This document shows positions 19,722 to 28,764 of a stretch of 64,000 nucleotides of DNA, one piece after another. The DNA lies in the NCBI RefSeq assembly GCF_003664325.1, contig NZ_RCDA01000001.1, positions 310,001 through 374,000 of the forward strand, in the 5' to 3' direction. Made by a program: the position numbers and the translations under genes. The first letter of the stretch is position 1. Each line of letters opens with the position of its first letter. The stretch comes from Alkalispirillum mobile. Its GTDB lineage: Bacteria > Pseudomonadota > Gammaproteobacteria > Nitrococcales > Halorhodospiraceae. The notes under the pieces are model-generated. The model saw only the letters and a program-made list of their open reading frames with translations. It made no database searches and was not told the origin of the DNA.

Positions 19722-20009
19722 ATGAGCGACAAAAATGAATACGTCGAGAAGATGAAAGCCCGGCTTGATGAGTGGAACGCCGACATCAGTAAATTGCAGG
19801 CCAAGGCGCGACAGGCCGAGGCGGACGCGAAGATCCGGTACGAAGAGCAATTGCGGGAGCTGCGGAAGCAGCGCGATCACGCGGAGGAGAAGCTCAAGGA
19901 GGTCCAGGCCTCCAGTGAGGAGGCCTGGCGGGAGATGCGCGCCGGAATGGAGAAAGCCTGGGATGACGTTTCAGAGGCATTCCGAAACGCGATGAACCGC
20001 TTCCGGTAA
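19722..20009 (+). CDS. Small coiled-coil protein
   Basis: A 95-residue, highly charged protein that is helical throughout, with heptad-like spacing of Leu/Ala/Ile (KMKARLDEWNADISKLQAKARQAEADA). It ends with an amphipathic stretch, WDDVSEAFRNAMNRF. ATG 19722 follows a GAGCGGAG ribosome-binding site at workable distance. Short coiled-coil proteins of this pattern are common in proteobacteria, with no assigned role. It stands alone between a 143-bp gap and a strong hairpin at 20021-20050. Confidence 0.75.
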   Translation: MSDKNEYVEKMKARLDEWNADISKLQAKARQAEADAKIRYEEQLRELRKQRDHAEEKLKEVQASSEEAWREMRAGMEKAWDDVSEAFRNAMNRFR

Positions 20010-20020
20010 CGCCCTACTGC

Positions 20021-20050
20021 CGCTGGCCCATCACTGAAGATGGGCCAGCG
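20021..20050. terminator. Perfect 12-bp stem-loop between convergent genes
   Basis: Arms cgctggcccatc (20021-20032) and gatgggccagcg (20039-20050) pair perfectly around a 6-nt loop. It lies 12 bp after the coiled-coil gene stop and ~57 bp beyond the SPFH gene stop. It lacks a T-run on either strand, so termination would be Rho-assisted or the stem may protect mRNA 3' ends. Confidence 0.55.
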
Positions 20051-20106
20051 CCGCATACCGCGTGAGAGTGGCGCTCGTCGGTACCGGCCCCACTTTCAGG
20101 CGCCTA

Positions 20107-21123
20107 TCAGGATGATTTGGCGGTGCCCTGCGCGTCCATTGCCCCGACAGCAGCCGGGCCGAACAACTCGCGCATACCGCCCACCGAACTCATCAGTGCG
20201 GTGCCTTCCATCGGGACGAACACCCGGTCACCCTGCTTGGCCATATCCGGCAACATCTCGATGTAGCGCTGGGCAATCAGGTACTCGATGGCCTTCTGCG
20301 GGGCGGCCTTGTCGGCAATGGCCTCCATAACGTTCTGGATCGCCTGCGCCTCGCCCTGTGCGGTGAGAATAGCCGCCTGCTTTTCCCCCTCGGCGTTGGC
20401 GATAGCAGCGTCCCGCTCACCCTGCGCGTTGAGGATGGCGGACTCCTTGTCGCCCTCGGCCTTGAGGATCTCCGCCTGCTTGTATCCCTCGGCCTCACGG
20501 ACGGTGGCGCGGCGGTTGCGCTCGGCGACCATCTGCTGGTTCATGGCCTGGCGGATGTCATTGGGCATGTCAATGTCCCGGATCTCGACCCGGTTCACCT
20601 TCAGCCCCCACTTGTTGCCGGCCTCGTCCATGGTGACCTGCAGCCGGTCATTGATCTCCTGGCGGGACTCGAAGATCTTGTCCAACTCCATGGTGCCGAT
20701 CTCGGAGCGCAGCGAGGTCTGCGCCAGAGTCTGGATTGCGAGCACCAGGTTCTCGGTGCCGTACACGGCCGCCTGCGGGTCCACGATCTGGTAGTAGAGT
20801 ACCCCGTCGATCTGTACACCCACATTGTCCTGGGTGATCGCCGCCTGCGAGGGAAAGTCGAGCACAATCTCGCGCATGTCGATTCGCCGCTCAGTGGTCA
20901 CGATGGGCTGACCGTTCTGGTAACGCAGGATCGTGATCGCCCGCGGCTGGTCAATGAACGGGATGATGAGGTTCAGCCCCGGCGTGAGCATTCGGTGGTA
21001 CTTGCCCAACCGCTCGATGACCATGCTCCGCCGCTGCGGCACCAAAACAATGCCCAGCTTGAGAAAGATCCCGACGAGCGCCACTACGATGGCGACGATA
21101 ACAATGCCAGCGATGTCTTCCAT
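20107..21123 (-). CDS. SPFH-domain protein (paraslipin/QmcA type)
   Basis: A 338-residue stomatin-like protein. One N-terminal membrane helix (residues ~4-28) is followed by the SPFH domain (GKYHRMLTPGLNLIIPFIDQ near 40-60). Then comes a long Ala/Glu/Gln coiled-coil with the repeated AEGDKESAILNAQGERDAAIANAEGEKQAAIL pattern, and MKE-like C-terminal residues. SPFH proteins oligomerise into membrane cages or microdomain scaffolds and often work with NfeD proteins. An NfeD-type gene lies 41 bp upstream on the same strand, giving the usual NfeD/paraslipin operon. Confidence 0.92.
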   Translation of the reverse strand: MEDIAGIVIVAIVVALVGIFLKLGIVLVPQRRSMVIERLGKYHRMLTPGLNLIIPFIDQPRAITILRYQNGQPIVTTERRIDMREIVLDFPSQAAITQDNVGVQIDGVLYYQIVDPQAAVYGTENLVLAIQTLAQTSLRSEIGTMELDKIFESRQEINDRLQVTMDEAGNKWGLKVNRVEIRDIDMPNDIRQAMNQQMVAERNRRATVREAEGYKQAEILKAEGDKESAILNAQGERDAAIANAEGEKQAAILTAQGEAQAIQNVMEAIADKAAPQKAIEYLIAQRYIEMLPDMAKQGDRVFVPMEGTALMSSVGGMRELFGPAAVGAMDAQGTAKSS

Positions 21124-21164
21124 GGAATGCTCCCTTCTGCGTGTCTATGTTGAAAGTGGTCCGA

Positions 21165-21632
21165 TCAGGCCTCGGGATCCGTGCGGCGCACTACCGCCCG
21201 GATACCCTGAAACTCGATCACTTCTACCGTGTCCCCTTCAGACACCTCCGTTCCCTGGGTCTCTATTGGGAAAAAGTCGCCCAGCAGCCGCACGCCCAGT
21301 TGCCCATTGTGCTCAATTACTTGGTGAGCCTTACCAGTGATGCGATCGTCCGCGGGGGCATTCCGCTCCGACCGCCCTGTCCAGGCGCGGCCGAGCCAAA
21401 GGAACAACCCCGCCGCCACCCCCATGCCGATTGATACCCCGGCGAGCTGGCCGACAAAACCAAGGCCTAGCAGCGTGGCCACAAAGGCGCCAACCGCACC
21501 CCCGGCGAGAATCGGCAAAATACCGCCCCCGGCCGACAGCGCCCCACCGAACAACAGCAGATCGCCGGCCAGTATTAATAGGGCCAGTGCAACCCAGACC
21601 TGCCATGCGGCCACCTCTGACAGAAACTCCAT
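21165..21632 (-). CDS. NfeD-family membrane protein, partner of the paraslipin
   Basis: A 155-residue protein with three or four hydrophobic helices in residues ~8-85, including the GG-rich GALSAGGGILPILAGGAVGAF, and a C-terminal OB-fold domain (~95-150, GKAHQVIEHNGQLGVRL ... GDTVEVIEFQGIRAVVRR). It belongs to the short NfeD class without the ClpP-like protease. ATG 21632 is chosen over the ATG two codons upstream because the AGGAGG site is spaced 6 nt from it and directly abuts the earlier one. The SPFH gene follows by 41 bp. The OB domain is thought to face the cytoplasm and help organise SPFH assemblies. Confidence 0.9.
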   Translation of the reverse strand: MEFLSEVAAWQVWVALALLILAGDLLLFGGALSAGGGILPILAGGAVGAFVATLLGLGFVGQLAGVSIGMGVAAGLFLWLGRAWTGRSERNAPADDRITGKAHQVIEHNGQLGVRLLGDFFPIETQGTEVSEGDTVEVIEFQGIRAVVRRTDPEA

Positions 21633-21883
21633 GTCCATCCTCCTTCCAAAAGTTCAGTGCCGCCAACCCCGCGCCTGCTCATTGGCGAGTCCTTAATGAT
21701 ACGGTGATTTGCGCCGCTCTAGCAGGCCGGGGGTCGAGTCAGAGGACGCCGCCAGACGGCTGGTCGGTGTTCGAGCCTGTTAACAGAGAGGCTGGATTGG
21801 GGGGAGGCTCGGTGACGTAAGCGTTTGGAGGGGATAGGCAAGCAACCTGCCCTGGTGTCGCGAAGGGCCTTGCAGGCCCCCCC

Positions 21884-21919
21884 AAAAACAAAGGGGTTAG
21901 GCCAAATGACCTAACCCCT
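21884..21919 (-). terminator. Rho-independent terminator of the tRNA genes
   Basis: On the minus strand, ggggttagg pairs with cctaacccc (+ strand 21893-21901 with 21910-21918) around an 8-nt loop, followed by TTTGTTTTT. It begins ~10 bp past the tRNA-Arg 3' end. The remaining DNA to the NfeD gene (21633-21883) shows nothing I can name. Confidence 0.85.
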
Positions 21920-21927
21920 TGTTTGTA

Positions 21928-22004
21928 TGGCGCGCCCGGGAAGATTCGAACTCCCAACCTCCTGATCCGTAGTCAGGTGCTCTATCCAGTTGAGCTACGG
22001 GCGC
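21928..22004 (-). tRNA. tRNA-Arg (anticodon ACG)
   Basis: A 77-nt cloverleaf with encoded CCA. The acceptor stem GCGCCCG pairs with CGGGCGC, the anticodon stem CCTGA/TCAGG encloses the loop CTACGGA (anticodon ACG, read as ICG for CGU/CGC/CGA), and the T arm has GTTCGAATC. It lies ~46 bp downstream of tRNA-Ser on the same strand, as in related gammaproteobacteria downstream of csrA. Confidence 0.97.
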
Positions 22005-22050
22005 TGAAAGAGCGCGTATTTTGCCTACCGCTAAAGGCCTTGTCAATGCC

Positions 22051-22142
22051 TGGCGGAGAGAGAGGGATTCGAACCCTCGATGGGCGTTTAAGCCCATACT
22101 CCCTTAGCAGGGGAGCGCCTTCAGCCACTCGGCCATCTCTCC
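22051..22142 (-). tRNA. tRNA-Ser (anticodon GCT)
   Basis: A 92-nt class II tRNA with encoded CCA. Acceptor GGAGAGA pairs with TCTCTCC, anticodon arm CTCCC/GGGAG encloses CTGCTAA (anticodon GCT, codons AGC/AGU), a long variable arm follows (TATGGGC..GCCCAT), and the T arm has GGTTCGAATCC. It lies ~90 bp downstream of csrA. Confidence 0.97.
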
Positions 22143-22231
22143 GGAACTCGTGCTGGGCGACTTAACCTAGCCGCCGCAACGGGTGCATACTCTACGTGAA
22201 AGAGTGGGTAACGTAAAGGGCAAACGCCGGA

Positions 22232-22432
22232 TTATTCAGAACCGCCTTTGCCCTCCTGCCCTTCCTCTTTCTCGTGCCGAATACGGTCGTAAATCTCTTC
22301 ACGATGCACCGACACATCACGCGGCGCATTCACGCCAATACGCACCTGGTTGCCCTTGACACCGAGCACGGTGACGCTGACGTCGTCGCCAATCATCAGC
22401 GTCTCACCAACGCGCCGAGTGAGAATCAACAT
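22232..22432 (-). CDS. csrA: Carbon storage regulator CsrA
   Basis: A 66-residue RNA-binding post-transcriptional regulator. The N-terminus [17 protein letters not shown] and [24 protein letters not shown] are near-invariant in CsrA; the key RNA-contact residues Leu4 and Arg44 (in VHREEIY) are present. CsrA dimers bind GGA motifs at ribosome-binding sites to control carbon flow, motility and biofilm. It lies downstream of lysC and upstream of tRNA-Ser/tRNA-Arg, the arrangement known in Pseudomonas-like gammaproteobacteria. The 162-bp gap to lysC leaves room for its own promoter. Confidence 0.98.
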   Translation of the reverse strand: MLILTRRVGETLMIGDDVSVTVLGVKGNQVRIGVNAPRDVSVHREEIYDRIRHEKEEGQEGKGGSE

Positions 22433-22594
22433 GTGCTTACCCTCGCAGCAATCTCTGCCCGTTCATGGGCAATTCGGGTGTGGGGCGGCACAGCAACCCG
22501 CCCCTTCCCTTTTGTAGTCTAGTTTCCCGGGGGCCATTTGCCCGCGGAGTTCACCAATGTGCTCACACTTGTGAGTGCTATATGCCCAGAAAGT

Positions 22595-23845
22595 TCAGGC
22601 CTTCTCGTCCTCGGCTTCCACCGGGGCGTTCTCGTCATCCAGGCCGAACGCGGTGTGGAGCGTACGCACACCAAGCTCAAGGTATTTTTCATCCACCACC
22701 GTGGAGATCTTGATCTCGGAGGTGGAGATCATCTGGATGTTGATCCCCTCGGCAGACAACGCCTTGAACATGGTGCTTGCCACACCAGCGTGAGAGCGCA
22801 TCCCCACGCCCACCAGCGACAGCTTGACGATCTTCGGGTCGCCGTAGATCTCGCGGGCGCCGAGCTTTTCCTTGTTCCCCTCCAGGATCCCCAGCGCCTT
22901 CTCGTAATCGCGCTTGTGTACGGTGAAGGTGAAGTCCGTGGCGCCGGAGGTGCTGACGTTCTGGATAATCATGTCCACCTCGATCCCCGCCTCGGAGATC
23001 GGGCCCAGGATGCTGGCGGCAATGCCGGGGACGTCCGGCGCTCCAAGCACGGTCAGCTTGGCTTCGTCACGGTTAAAGGCAATGCCGGAGATCAGCGGTT
23101 CTTCCATCGGATTTTCCTCGTAGGTGATCAGCGTGCCAGGGCCTTCCTTGAAACTGGAAAGCACGCGCAGCGGCACCTTGTATTTACCCGCAAACTCGAC
23201 TGAACGGATTTGCAAGACCTTCGAGCCCAGGCTGGCCAGTTCCAGCATCTCCTCGACGGTGATGCGTTCCAGCCGGCGCGCCTTCGGCACGACCCGCGGG
23301 TCGGTCGTGTAAACGCCGTCCACGTCAGTGTAGATCTGACATTCATCGGCCTTCAGCGCGGCGGCAATGGCAACAGCCGTGGTGTCTGAACCACCGCGCC
23401 CCAAGGTAGTGATCGCGCCGGACTCGTCGACGCCCTGGAAGCCGGCTACCACGACGACCCGTCCGAGTTGCAGATCCTCATTAATCTGCTTCGCGTCGAT
23501 GTCGAGGATTCGGGCGCGGCTGTGGGCGCTGTCGGTCAGGATGCGTACCTGCGGCCCGGTGTAGCAGCGCGCCGGGGCGCCCAGTTGCTCCAACGCCATG
23601 GTCAGCAGCGCGATGGTCACCTGCTCGCCGGTGGAGACCAGCACATCCACCTCGCGGGCCGGCGGGTTCGGCGCGAGTTCTTCGGCCAACGCCAGTAGTC
23701 GGTTCGTCTCGCCGCTCATGGCGGAGACCACGACCACCACGTCGTCCCCTTTATCCCGCGACGCCTTGACCTTGCGGGCTACGTTCTTGATGCGTTCGGT
23801 GGTCCCTACGGAGGTCCCACCGTATTTTTGTACGATCAGTGCCAT
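22595..23845 (-). CDS. lysC: Aspartate kinase, lysine/threonine pathway
   Basis: A 416-residue monofunctional aspartokinase making 4-phospho-aspartate, the entry point to Lys, Thr, Met and diaminopimelate. N-terminal KYGGTSVGT (residues 7-15) is the kinase signature; GRGGSDTTAVAIAAAL lies near 170-185; two ACT regulatory domains occupy ~265-400 (VTVLGAPDVPGIAASIL and LSLVGVGMRSHAGVASTMF), the seat of lysine/threonine feedback inhibition. Length is normal for the alpha subunit; an internal beta-subunit start is not evaluated. It lies 68 bp downstream of alaS on the same strand, in a T/A-rich gap that could hold its own promoter. Confidence 0.97.
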   Translation of the reverse strand: MALIVQKYGGTSVGTTERIKNVARKVKASRDKGDDVVVVVSAMSGETNRLLALAEELAPNPPAREVDVLVSTGEQVTIALLTMALEQLGAPARCYTGPQVRILTDSAHSRARILDIDAKQINEDLQLGRVVVVAGFQGVDESGAITTLGRGGSDTTAVAIAAALKADECQIYTDVDGVYTTDPRVVPKARRLERITVEEMLELASLGSKVLQIRSVEFAGKYKVPLRVLSSFKEGPGTLITYEENPMEEPLISGIAFNRDEAKLTVLGAPDVPGIAASILGPISEAGIEVDMIIQNVSTSGATDFTFTVHKRDYEKALGILEGNKEKLGAREIYGDPKIVKLSLVGVGMRSHAGVASTMFKALSAEGINIQMISTSEIKISTVVDEKYLELGVRTLHTAFGLDDENAPVEAEDEKA

Positions 23846-23913
23846 ATTCTCGGTTTTCGCAAAAGGGTAATTAAACTACAAAACTACCTGGTTTGAAAAC
23901 CTGACCACAACCG

Positions 23914-26523
23914 TCAATCGAGGCCAAGCTCCTTGCGGACCAGGGGCTCAACGTTGCTAAGTGCTTGTTCCAAGTGCTCCGGCTGCTCACCGCCCGCCTG
24001 CGCGAAATCGGGGCGCCCGCCACCTTTACCGCCAACCTGCTCCGCCACCTGGCGCACCAGGTCACCGGCCTTGATACGGTTCGTGCAGTCCTTGCTTACG
24101 CCAGCGACCAGCCGCACCTTGTCACCGGCTACCGCGCCCAGCACGATCACCGCACTCCCCAGCTTATTGCGCAGCTGGTCCACGGTGTCACGCAGCGCCT
24201 TGTTGTCTGCGTCCACGCGGGCGGCCACCACTTTGATCCCGTCCACGTCTACCGCCTGCCCGGCGAGGTCGCTACCGGCCTGGCTTGCCAGCTTCTGCTT
24301 GAGCCTCTCGAGTTCCTTCTCCTGGCTCTTGAGCCGGTCCACAAGCTGGGCGACACGGACTTCGGCATTTTCCGGGCTGGACTTCACGGCATCGGCAATA
24401 TGCTGAAGGCGTTGCTCCTGCTTCTGGACCGCCATCACGGCGCGATCGCCGGTGATGGCCTCGACCCGCCGCACCCCGCCTGCTACGCCGGTCTCACTGG
24501 TTATCTTGCAGAAGCCGATATCGCCGGTACGGCCCACATGCGTTCCGCCACAAAGCTCGACGGAGAAGTCACCGAAGCTGAGCACACGGACTTCGTCGCC
24601 GTATTTCTCTCCGAACAGCGCCATAGCGCCGGACTCGATGGCCTCATCGTAGGCCATGTGCGCTATATCGGCCTTACGGTTGGCACGGACCTCGTCGTTG
24701 ATGATGCGCTCAATATCCTCCAGCTGCTCCTGGGAGGGCGCCTCGTAATGCGAGAAGTCGAACCGCAGCCGGTCGGGTGCAACCAGGGAGCCCTTCTGTT
24801 GCACGTGGGTGCCGAGCACCCGGCGCAGCGCTGCGTGCAGCAAGTGGGTGGCCGAGTGGTTGAGTGCGGTGGACCAACGGGTCTCCGCGTCCACCCGGGC
24901 CTGCAGCGTTTCACCGACACGGATTTGGCCGTCCTTTAATACACCCAGGTGGCCATGCCCCTCCCCCTGCTTCAAAGTATCGCGCACCTCGAAGCCGTTG
25001 CCGTCGGCCGTGATCAGGACGCCTTGATCGCCCACCTGACCACCCGATTCCGCATAAAACGGGGTCTGGTCCAGAATGACCATGCCTTCGTCGCCCGCCA
25101 CCAGTGTCTGCACGCTCCGGCCATCCTTGAACAAGGCCAGCACTTTCCCGTGGCCCTCTAAATGATCGTAGCCTATAAAGTGCGACTTACCTTCAAACGC
25201 TTCCCCTTCGCCCTGCTGCGCCTTGAACTGGCTGTGGGCGCGTGCGCGCTCCCTTTGTGCCGCCATGCAGGCCTCAAAGCCCGCCATATCCAGGGTGAGA
25301 TCCCGCTCGCGGGCGATATCGGCGGTGAGGTCCACCGGGAAGCCGTAGGTATCGGACAGCTTGAACACCGTTTCCCCTGGAATCTCTTTCCCTTTCAGCT
25401 GTTTGAGGTCCTCCTCGAGCAGCTTAAGGCCCTGTTCCAGGGTCTCGCGGAAGCGCTGCTCCTCCTGAAGCAGCAACCGCTCCACCAGCGCCTGGCGCTC
25501 GGGCAGTTCCGGGAAAGCCTCGCCCATCTCGTTGGCCAAGGGTTGCACCAACCGGTGGAAGAACGGCTCTTCGATGCCCAGCTTGTAGCCGTGACGGACG
25601 GCCCGACGAATGATCCGCCGGAGCACGTAGCCCCGTCCGTCGTTGGCGGGCACAACGCCATCAGTGATCAGGAAGGCGCAGGCGCGGATGTGATCGGCGA
25701 TCACCTTGAGGGAGGCATGGTCCCGCGACTCCGGCATACCGGCCAACTCGGCGGCCGCGTCTATCAGGCGCTGGAAGAGGTCGATCTGAAAGTTCGAGTG
25801 CACCCCCTGCACCACCGCTGCGAGGCGCTCCAGCCCCATACCGGTGTCTACACAGGGCATGGGTAGCGGCGCGAAATTGCCATCGGCATCCCGGTCGTAC
25901 TGCATGAAGACCAGGTTCCAGATCTCCACGTAGCGGTCCCCGTCCTCGTCCGGACTGCCGGGTGGGCCGCCCGGGACCTCGGGGCCGTGATCGTAGAAGA
26001 TCTCGGAGCACGGGCCACAGGGGCCGGTGTCCCCCATGGACCAGAAGTTGTCGGCGGCACCAATCCGGCCGAAACGCTCCGGGTCCACACCGATCTCGTT
26101 CAGCCAGATGTCCGCCGCCTCGTCGTCTTCCTCGTACACGGTCACCCACAGCTTTTCGGGCGGCAGACCGATGGTCTTGGTGAGGAATTCCCAAGCGTAT
26201 TCAATGGCTTCGCGCTTAAAGTAATCGCCGAAGCTGAAGTTGCCCAGCATCTCGAAAAAGGTATGGTGCCGGGCGGTGTAACCGACGTTGTCGAGGTCGT
26301 TATGCTTACCCCCGGCGCGGACACAACGCTGGCTGCTACAAGCCCGCGTGTAGCCGCGCTGCTCCTTACCCAGGAAAAGCTCTTTAAAGGGCACCATGCC
26401 GGCGTTGGTGAACAGCAGCGTCGGATCATTGCCGGGCACCAGGGGGCTACTGGGCACAACGGTGTGCCCCCTTTGCTCGAAGAAATCCAGGAAGGCTTTG
26501 CGGATGTCTGCGCTGCTCTGCAT
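23914..26523 (-). CDS. alaS: Alanine-tRNA ligase
   Basis: An 869-residue AlaRS. The start is set at ATG 26523 ([20 protein letters not shown]), the conserved N-terminus; the open frame runs 67 codons further upstream but through the recX-alaS gap with no family similarity. Visible elements are the catalytic core ([19 protein letters not shown] near 75), [19 protein letters not shown] near 290, the editing-domain zinc ligands HSATHLLH near 560 and [12 protein letters not shown] near 665, and the C-terminal coiled coil and C-Ala domain. It charges tRNA-Ala and clears mischarged Ser/Gly. It sits between recX (44 bp upstream) and lysC. Confidence 0.98.
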   Translation of the reverse strand: MQSSADIRKAFLDFFEQRGHTVVPSSPLVPGNDPTLLFTNAGMVPFKELFLGKEQRGYTRACSSQRCVRAGGKHNDLDNVGYTARHHTFFEMLGNFSFGDYFKREAIEYAWEFLTKTIGLPPEKLWVTVYEEDDEAADIWLNEIGVDPERFGRIGAADNFWSMGDTGPCGPCSEIFYDHGPEVPGGPPGSPDEDGDRYVEIWNLVFMQYDRDADGNFAPLPMPCVDTGMGLERLAAVVQGVHSNFQIDLFQRLIDAAAELAGMPESRDHASLKVIADHIRACAFLITDGVVPANDGRGYVLRRIIRRAVRHGYKLGIEEPFFHRLVQPLANEMGEAFPELPERQALVERLLLQEEQRFRETLEQGLKLLEEDLKQLKGKEIPGETVFKLSDTYGFPVDLTADIARERDLTLDMAGFEACMAAQRERARAHSQFKAQQGEGEAFEGKSHFIGYDHLEGHGKVLALFKDGRSVQTLVAGDEGMVILDQTPFYAESGGQVGDQGVLITADGNGFEVRDTLKQGEGHGHLGVLKDGQIRVGETLQARVDAETRWSTALNHSATHLLHAALRRVLGTHVQQKGSLVAPDRLRFDFSHYEAPSQEQLEDIERIINDEVRANRKADIAHMAYDEAIESGAMALFGEKYGDEVRVLSFGDFSVELCGGTHVGRTGDIGFCKITSETGVAGGVRRVEAITGDRAVMAVQKQEQRLQHIADAVKSSPENAEVRVAQLVDRLKSQEKELERLKQKLASQAGSDLAGQAVDVDGIKVVAARVDADNKALRDTVDQLRNKLGSAVIVLGAVAGDKVRLVAGVSKDCTNRIKAGDLVRQVAEQVGGKGGGRPDFAQAGGEQPEHLEQALSNVEPLVRKELGLD

Positions 26524-26567
26524 GTACTTGCCGTTATCCGTTGGGCCGGCCCGGGGCCGGTGGTTAC

Positions 26568-27026
26568 CTAATCGGGCTGCTGAGCCGTCGACATCGCCTG
26601 TCGGATATGTCCGGCCGCGAACCCCCTCCGTTCCAGGTAGCGCTGCTGACGGGCGCGTTCCTTCATGTCTTCCGGTGGCACGCTGAACCTGCGGGCCCAG
26701 GCCCGGTACGCCTGCTCGCCCCAATCAATGGTGCGTTCCGCATCCGCGAGCGCCGGCCCGGCGAGTTCATCCGCCACACCCCGCTCGCGCAGCTCTGCGC
26801 GGATACGAACCGGGCCAAAACCCTGCTCCACCCGGTGGCGCACCCAGCTTTCGGCGTACCGGGCATCGCTTTGCAGGCCCTCGCGGGCCAACTCAGCGAT
26901 GACCGCATCCGCCAAGGCCTCTGCGGCGCCCCTCTGCGTCAGTTTAAAACGTAGCTCCCGCGCCGCATGCTCCCGCCGCGCGAGCAGGCGAATCGCCTGG
27001 TCCCGGACGTCTGCCTCCGTCTCCAC
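26568..27026 (-). CDS. recX: RecA regulatory protein RecX
   Basis: A 152-residue helical protein with the RecX pattern of three-helix repeats: [23 protein letters not shown], then [39 protein letters not shown], then [23 protein letters not shown]. RecX binds the RecA filament groove and limits its extension. It starts 8 bp after the recA stop, so the two are co-transcribed and RecX output is tied to RecA induction. Confidence 0.95.
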   Translation of the reverse strand: METEADVRDQAIRLLARREHAARELRFKLTQRGAAEALADAVIAELAREGLQSDARYAESWVRHRVEQGFGPVRIRAELRERGVADELAGPALADAERTIDWGEQAYRAWARRFSVPPEDMKERARQQRYLERRGFAAGHIRQAMSTAQQPD

Positions 27027-27034
27027 GGCCGAGC

Positions 27035-28078
<1,044 letters not shown>

Positions 28079-28089
28079 GTACCGACCTC

Positions 28090-28103
28090 GTGAACCGGTT
28101 CAC
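28090..28103. promoter_or_regulatory. Perfect 14-bp palindrome upstream of recA, candidate operator
   Basis: gtgaaccggttcac is a perfect palindrome ending 12 bp before the recA start codon, a position suited to repression. It contains gaac-cg-gttc, reminiscent of Gram-positive-type LexA half sites but with a 2-bp rather than 4-bp spacer. That LexA binds it is inference. Confidence 0.45.
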
Positions 28104-28213
28104 AAAACAGGTGCCCGCCGCAACCAGCGCCGGACGTAAAGGCCGATCATTATTCCATATATGGCACCGGGTCCGCACCCTTGCCCTCGGGAAATCCCAC
28201 CCGCGGGGCGGTG

Positions 28214-28717
28214 CTATGGGCCCTCATCCAGGCGCTCGAGCAGCCCCTCCAGGGCCACGGCAACCGCTTGCCGACGGACCGCTTCGCGGTCCCCCTTGAA
28301 GTGCCAGCGTTGTGCTTCAATGCGCCCGCCGGGCAGCCCCCAGGCCAACCAGACCAGCCCCACCGGTTTTTCCGCGGTGCCGCCGTCCGGGCCAGCGACG
28401 CCACTGACGGCCAAGGAGCACTCGGCCCCGGAGCGCTGCTGCGCGCCGGCGGCCAGCGCCTCGACCACTTCCGCGCTCACCGCGCCATGGTCGGCCAGCA
28501 GCACCTCCGGCACCGCCAGCTCTGATGCCTTCGCCGCGTTGGAATAGACCACCCAGCCCCGTTCAAACCACCGAGAGCTTCCCTGCAAATCCGTAATCAC
28601 CTTCGCAATCCAACCGCCGGTGCAGGATTCAGCCGTCGCCAGGCGGCAGCCCGCGGCCAGCAAGCGCTCGCCCAGGCACTTTGCCCGTTCCGCCAGCGCC
28701 GCGTCATCGTTTAGCAT
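28214..28717 (-). CDS. pncC: Nicotinamide-nucleotide amidohydrolase (PncC), CinA C-terminal type
   Basis: A 167-residue single-domain CinA_C protein that deamidates NMN to nicotinate mononucleotide in NAD salvage. Family motifs: LATAESCTGGWIAKVITDLQGSSRWFERGWVVYSNAAK near the N-terminus, with the catalytic Ser/Thr region AESCTGG, and GAECSLAVSGVAGPDGGTAEKPVGLVWLAW. ATG 28717 has a GGGAGGG ribosome-binding site; a start 14 codons upstream is less likely. It lies upstream of recA on the same strand, as cinA does in many bacteria, and diverges from mutS with a 47-bp gap. Confidence 0.92.
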   Translation of the reverse strand: MLNDDAALAERAKCLGERLLAAGCRLATAESCTGGWIAKVITDLQGSSRWFERGWVVYSNAAKASELAVPEVLLADHGAVSAEVVEALAAGAQQRSGAECSLAVSGVAGPDGGTAEKPVGLVWLAWGLPGGRIEAQRWHFKGDREAVRRQAVAVALEGLLERLDEGP

Positions 28718-28764
28718 GAACGCCCTCCCGAGTCCCCAGAAACGAATGGAGCGGATCACCCGAC

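Noticed and set aside
23914-26724. N-terminally extended AlaRS of 936 residues
   Set aside because: The extra 67 residues run through the recX-alaS gap, are low-complexity, and the conserved start [11 protein letters not shown] lies at 26523.
28079-28213. E. coli-type LexA box upstream of recA
   Set aside because: A CTGT occurs but is not followed after 8 bases by ACAG; only the 14-bp palindrome stands out.
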